Shown: one piece after another, positions 61,831 to 64,000 of the stretch | Numbering within the stretch: the first letter of the stretch is position 1 | Layout of the letters: the number at the start of each line of letters is the position of its first letter | Source: Bacillus sp. PAMC26568 | Lineage (GTDB): Bacteria; Bacillota; Bacilli; Bacillales; Bacillaceae | NCBI RefSeq assembly: GCF_014235785.1 | Contig: NZ_CP060137.1 | Coordinates: forward strand, 1,860,001 to 1,924,000 | Direction of reading: 5' to 3' | Length of the DNA stretch: 64,000 nt | The notes under the pieces: model-generated | Told to the model about the DNA's origin: nothing | What the model saw: the letters and a program-made list of their open reading frames with translations, nothing else | The model's database searches: none | Translations under genes and position numbers: made by a program

Positions 61831-61996
61831 CTCCCCTTGATTTGAGTTTTAGCACTGCATAGCATAGGTTCATACCAGCTGCGTTAAGAAAAACCTTAAT
61901 CCGATTTTTCCTGTTGACCCATTGGCGTCTCTCGACATTTTTGGGCAGCAGCGTATCTCTATACAGGAGCCTCACCTAACAGAAGACTTATCTAAC
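61831..61996 (-). ncRNA. M-box (ykoK) magnesium riboswitch
   Basis: The minus strand carries the conserved M-box core in order: GTTAGGTGAGGCTCCTGTAT, AGAGATACGCTGCTGCCCAA, AAATGTC, ACGCCAATGGGTCAACAG, ACGCAGCTGG and CAGTGCTAAAACTC. These match the B. subtilis mgtE leader block for block. It folds around Mg2+ and controls the downstream terminator. The target here is corA rather than mgtE. Confidence 0.95.
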
Positions 61997-62104
61997 TATT
62001 GTCACTATATGAAATAAACCATTCTATGTCAAACCCTTTTTTATAGCTAGAATTCCTTCAATTTATTTTTTACATATATTCCGCTTTATGGAGGGAGTTT
62101 CAAA

Positions 62105-62435
62105 ATGATAGAGAATTATTCGGCAGTATTAATGACAATGATTGTAAGGGGGAAAGCAGTGTCTGGTTCTAAAAGTCCAATAACACAAAGAGATATCACA
62201 GAAAGTACTTGAAGACAGAGGGGCTCAAATCAGGGACGAGCTGTTTCAAAAGTCTCAGGCATGCCTTAGAGCATCGATGCTTCCTAAAAAATACGGGTGG
62301 GGACTTCATTTTGATGAAGCAGGGAAAATTGCTCTTTATGGGATAGAATCCCCAGAGTACAAGCAATTCATGGAACAGAAAGATGGAGACTTGAAATTGT
62401 TAAATGCAATGAGAAACAGCAGGAAAAATGAATGA
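62105..62435 (+). pseudogene. Frameshifted small protein gene (DUF6157-like)
   Basis: ATG follows a good GGAGGGAG site and the frame begins MIENYSAVLMTMIVRGKAVS. After DIT at about 62203 it shifts by one base (TGA at 62209) into KVLEDRGAQIRDELF, SQACLRASMLPKKYGWGLHF and ALYGIESPEYKQFMEQKDG, ending at 62435. The KKYGWGLH-DEAGKIALYGIES pattern resembles DUF6157 proteins; total would be about 110 aa. Either inactivated or a sequencing slip at the AGAAAG run. Confidence 0.65.
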
Positions 62436-62489
62436 AAAAAAGGATTTCAATGCCAAAAGCAGCCCAATTATTAGAGCTGGTATCTTGCC

Positions 62490-62516
62490 GGCATTTCTTT
62501 GCAGAGAAATGCCTTT
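62490..62516 (+). terminator. Hairpin after the frameshifted gene
   Basis: GGCATTTCT pairs perfectly with AGAAATGCC over a 6-nt loop, followed by TTTGATTT. Confidence 0.6.
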
Positions 62517-62530
62517 GATTTAGCATAGAC

Positions 62531-63034
62531 TCATGGGAACGAGATCCAATATTTACATTTACCATCCTTAATTTCATCAAGCACTCCATTATTATTTTCA
62601 ATAATTCTTCGAGAAGCAGCATTTTCTTCTGTGCAAGTAAGAAGTAAATGGTTTAAGTCTTTTTCTTTTGCCATCACTAAAATCTCACGCAGCAAAATCG
62701 TTCCGTATCCTTTTCTCTTTTCAGAGGGGCGGATAGTGTAACCAATATGTCCCCCTGATTTCCTCAGTTTTTCTGTAAGTCTATGTCTAAGTTTACCAAT
62801 CCCTACAGGACGATCATTAATCAGCAGCCAGTAGGTTGTTTGGGGGACGAGTTCCGGATTTAGATTCTCCCCTTTTGCCATCGCTAAGTTTGCCTCCAGA
62901 TAAGAGGGGAAATCTTCTATTTTCATATTATGATGATGATTCGAAAAACCATTTTCACCAGGTCCAATTTCTTTCATCATTTCAAGGATATCCATCCCAT
63001 CTGAAGAGGATAATTCTCTTAACTCAACTTTCAT
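62531..63034 (-). CDS. GNAT-family N-acetyltransferase
   Basis: 167 aa. The acetyl-CoA-binding signature RPSEKRKGYGTILLREIL (R-x-x-G-x-G type, about 102-120) follows strand IGYTIRPS, and LLLTCTEENAASRRIIENNN is the usual alpha-4 region. MLEMMKEIGPGENGF-type N-terminus and the ending GKCKYWISF resemble Bacillus acetyltransferases of unknown substrate. AGGATTTTG is a modest ribosome site. Stand-alone. Confidence 0.87.
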   Translation of the reverse strand: MKVELRELSSSDGMDILEMMKEIGPGENGFSNHHHNMKIEDFPSYLEANLAMAKGENLNPELVPQTTYWLLINDRPVGIGKLRHRLTEKLRKSGGHIGYTIRPSEKRKGYGTILLREILVMAKEKDLNHLLLTCTEENAASRRIIENNNGVLDEIKDGKCKYWISFP

Positions 63035-63161
63035 TCAAAATCCTCCAGACATAAAAAGCTTATTTATTATTTTAATACAAAATAAACCTGGATAGCAGCC
63101 TATTAAAACAAACGGCAGTTTTCACATTGATTATTGTTTTTGGTTATAAATATAACCCGTG

Positions 63162-63269
63162 GATTCTTGCTTTTCGCTGTGAGGGATGTGAGCCTCCTCG
63201 GCAATGCCTGTGGTCTCCCATTCCCCTCTATCTCCCGCAGGAGTCAAGTGCCTTCCGCTACAATCCACT
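63162..63269. repeat. Degenerate copy of a dispersed Bacillaceae repeat
   Basis: The complementary strand reads GTAGCGGAAGGCACTTGACT, then CCTGCGGGAG, GGGAGACC, GCCGAGGAGGCTCACATCCC and AGCGAAAAGCAAG. The blocks CTCCTGCGGGA, GCCGAGGAGGCTCAC and GCGGAA..GCG recur in very many Bacillaceae intergenic regions. It has no coding frame. Function unknown. Confidence 0.6.
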
Positions 63270-63443
63270 AAAGGTTTTTACCATTTCTTTAAAAGCAGCA
63301 AACTTTACGAATAGAGCCAAACGAAAAGAAAAGGAACAGCACCATATAAGACAGTTCTCTTGATAAAAATCTGAATGGTTCACATTTACAAGGAAATAAT
63401 AATCCTGCTACGGTGAAAGACCGAATCATGTTAGGAGAATCAG

Positions 63444-63830
63444 ATGATGATGAAAATTTTAGTATCGCTCGTATTAATGGCTTCGCTTATGTTAACTCCA
63501 GTAGGTGACAGTGTTTTTGAAAATAAAACTTCTTATGTAAGTGCAAAATCCTTCAAGGGAGGAAAACGGCGCAGCAACTTTAATCAGCCTGACACACGAC
63601 AAAATCAGCCTCGTTCTAATTTCAGCAATAGAAGGAACAATGCTGCCAGAGGAGGCATTATGAGAGGGCTGCTGTATGGAGGAATTGCTGGACTTCTTCT
63701 TGGGGGACTGCTCGGGAATTTGGGATTTTTCGGAGGTTTCCTTGGGTTGCTCATTAACATCCTTGCCATTGTTTTTTTAATTTTTATAATCAGAAAATTA
63801 TTTAGATATTTTAGACATAGGATGAATTGA
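63444..63830 (+). CDS. Secreted or membrane-anchored Gly-rich protein
   Basis: 128 aa from the first of three ATGs, with TAGGAGAA 4-5 nt upstream. A signal peptide (about 1-34, ending near YVSAKS) is followed by a polar, Arg/Asn-rich segment (NFNQPDTRQNQPRSNFSNRR), then a Gly-rich hydrophobic region (GGIAGLLLGGLLGNLGFFGG, about 75-95) and a last helix with basic end FRYFRHRMN. The layout resembles the N-terminal half of Tim44-like lipid-binding proteins. Function unknown. Confidence 0.75.
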   Translation: MMMKILVSLVLMASLMLTPVGDSVFENKTSYVSAKSFKGGKRRSNFNQPDTRQNQPRSNFSNRRNNAARGGIMRGLLYGGIAGLLLGGLLGNLGFFGGFLGLLINILAIVFLIFIIRKLFRYFRHRMN

Positions 63831-63854
63831 TCAGCTCTTACAAAGCTGATTTTT
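63831..63854 (+). terminator. Terminator after the Gly-rich protein gene
   Basis: TCAGCT pairs with AGCTGA over a 7-nt loop, then T5. It overlaps the last coding bases' stop. Confidence 0.7.
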
Positions 63855-63935
63855 CTTTGGTATGGTAAAATGTTAAAAAATTGTTTCATGCAATTATATA
63901 TGAACAATTATTAGACAATACAAAGGAGTTTTATC

Positions 63936-64000
63936 ATGCAGGATTACATAACGTATTTACGATCAATGGTAGGACATGAAAAAGTCATCATGGTGGCGTC
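63936..64000 (+). CDS. NUDIX hydrolase, N-terminus only (cut by window end)
   Basis: AAAGGAG lies 7 nt before ATG and the visible 21 codons read MQDYITYLRSMVGHEKVIMV, the usual opening of Bacillus MutT/NUDIX hydrolases, before the NUDIX box. The rest lies outside the window. Confidence 0.7.
   Translation, partial: MQDYITYLRSMVGHEKVIMVA

Noticed and set aside
63127..63363. 78-aa frame across the dispersed repeat
   Set aside because: It runs through the known repeat type and has no start signal.
1..64000. Prophage or complete insertion sequence
   Set aside because: No integrase, terminase, capsid or transposase frame could be recognised anywhere in the window.

Overview
The window looks like chromosome of a low-GC, spore-forming member of the Bacillaceae (Bacillus/Metabacillus-like). 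Evidence includes a complete GerA-type germinant receptor locus, strong AGGAGG-type ribosome binding sites with frequent GTG/TTG starts, sigma-B-, sigma-54- and Fur-type promoter elements, an M-box riboswitch, a GsiB-like KGG-repeat stress protein, and a degenerate copy of a dispersed repeat common in Bacillaceae. I see no rRNA, tRNA, CRISPR, prophage or intact insertion sequence. It reads as core-like chromosome with metabolic and stress islands separated by stretches of decaying genes.

Layout. 1-3.8 kb: DUF1641 (formate-dehydrogenase-associated family) with a decayed upstream copy, PsiE, an MpsC/DUF2294 protein, and modA with a frameshifted modB. 4.2-8.3 kb: alpha-glucoside PTS operon malP-malA with an RpiR-type regulator; a divergent FAD oxidoreductase follows to 9.7 kb. 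9.7-14.9 kb: gene-poor stretch with VOC and AlkD-like proteins, a TetR/SDR divergent pair, and two decayed copies of one small gene flanking that pair. 15-17.2 kb: GH1 6-phospho-glycosidase plus GntR regulator. 17.4-25.3 kb: SRPBCC protein, SWIM-SNF2 helicase, Rrf2/NmrA divergent pair, and an ABC exporter behind a leader peptide with alternative hairpins. 25.4-33.1 kb: germination locus (divergent B subunit; A, D, C, B subunits), Fur-box-controlled ferredoxin-NADP reductase, and a broken Ger(x)C gene. 33.2-46 kb: small stress and housekeeping genes (DUF3243, FusB-like, YeeN, YuiD, GsiB, an RNase J, YcdB/YcdC) among pseudogenes and a repeat element. 46-56 kb: ArsR-MFS operon, alkaline phosphatase behind Pho-box-like repeats, lipoprotein, brnQ, and an opuC-type compatible-solute ABC operon behind a sigma-B-like promoter. 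56-60.5 kb: class III aminotransferase and Na+/solute symporter operon behind a textbook -24/-12 promoter, next to its likely PAS-AAA+-Fis activator. 60.6-62 kb: corA behind an M-box riboswitch, an intrinsic terminator and a previously unlabelled 43-codon ORF. 62.1-64 kb: frameshifted small gene, GNAT, a secreted Gly-rich protein and the start of a NUDIX hydrolase.

The most interesting signals are regulatory: (i) M-box, terminator and a short ORF with an acidic/proline start (Asp-Thr-Asp-Asp-Pro) ahead of corA; (ii) the leader peptide and mutually exclusive hairpins ahead of the ABC exporter; (iii) three exact-period 52-bp hairpin repeats inside a MITE-like element; (iv) twin AAACATGTTT palindromes 30 bp apart at the mal divergent promoter. 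Several genes carry frameshifts or stops (modB, a Ger(x)C gene, an SDR, an APH, a DUF6157-like gene), so the region is eroding or the assembly has local errors.
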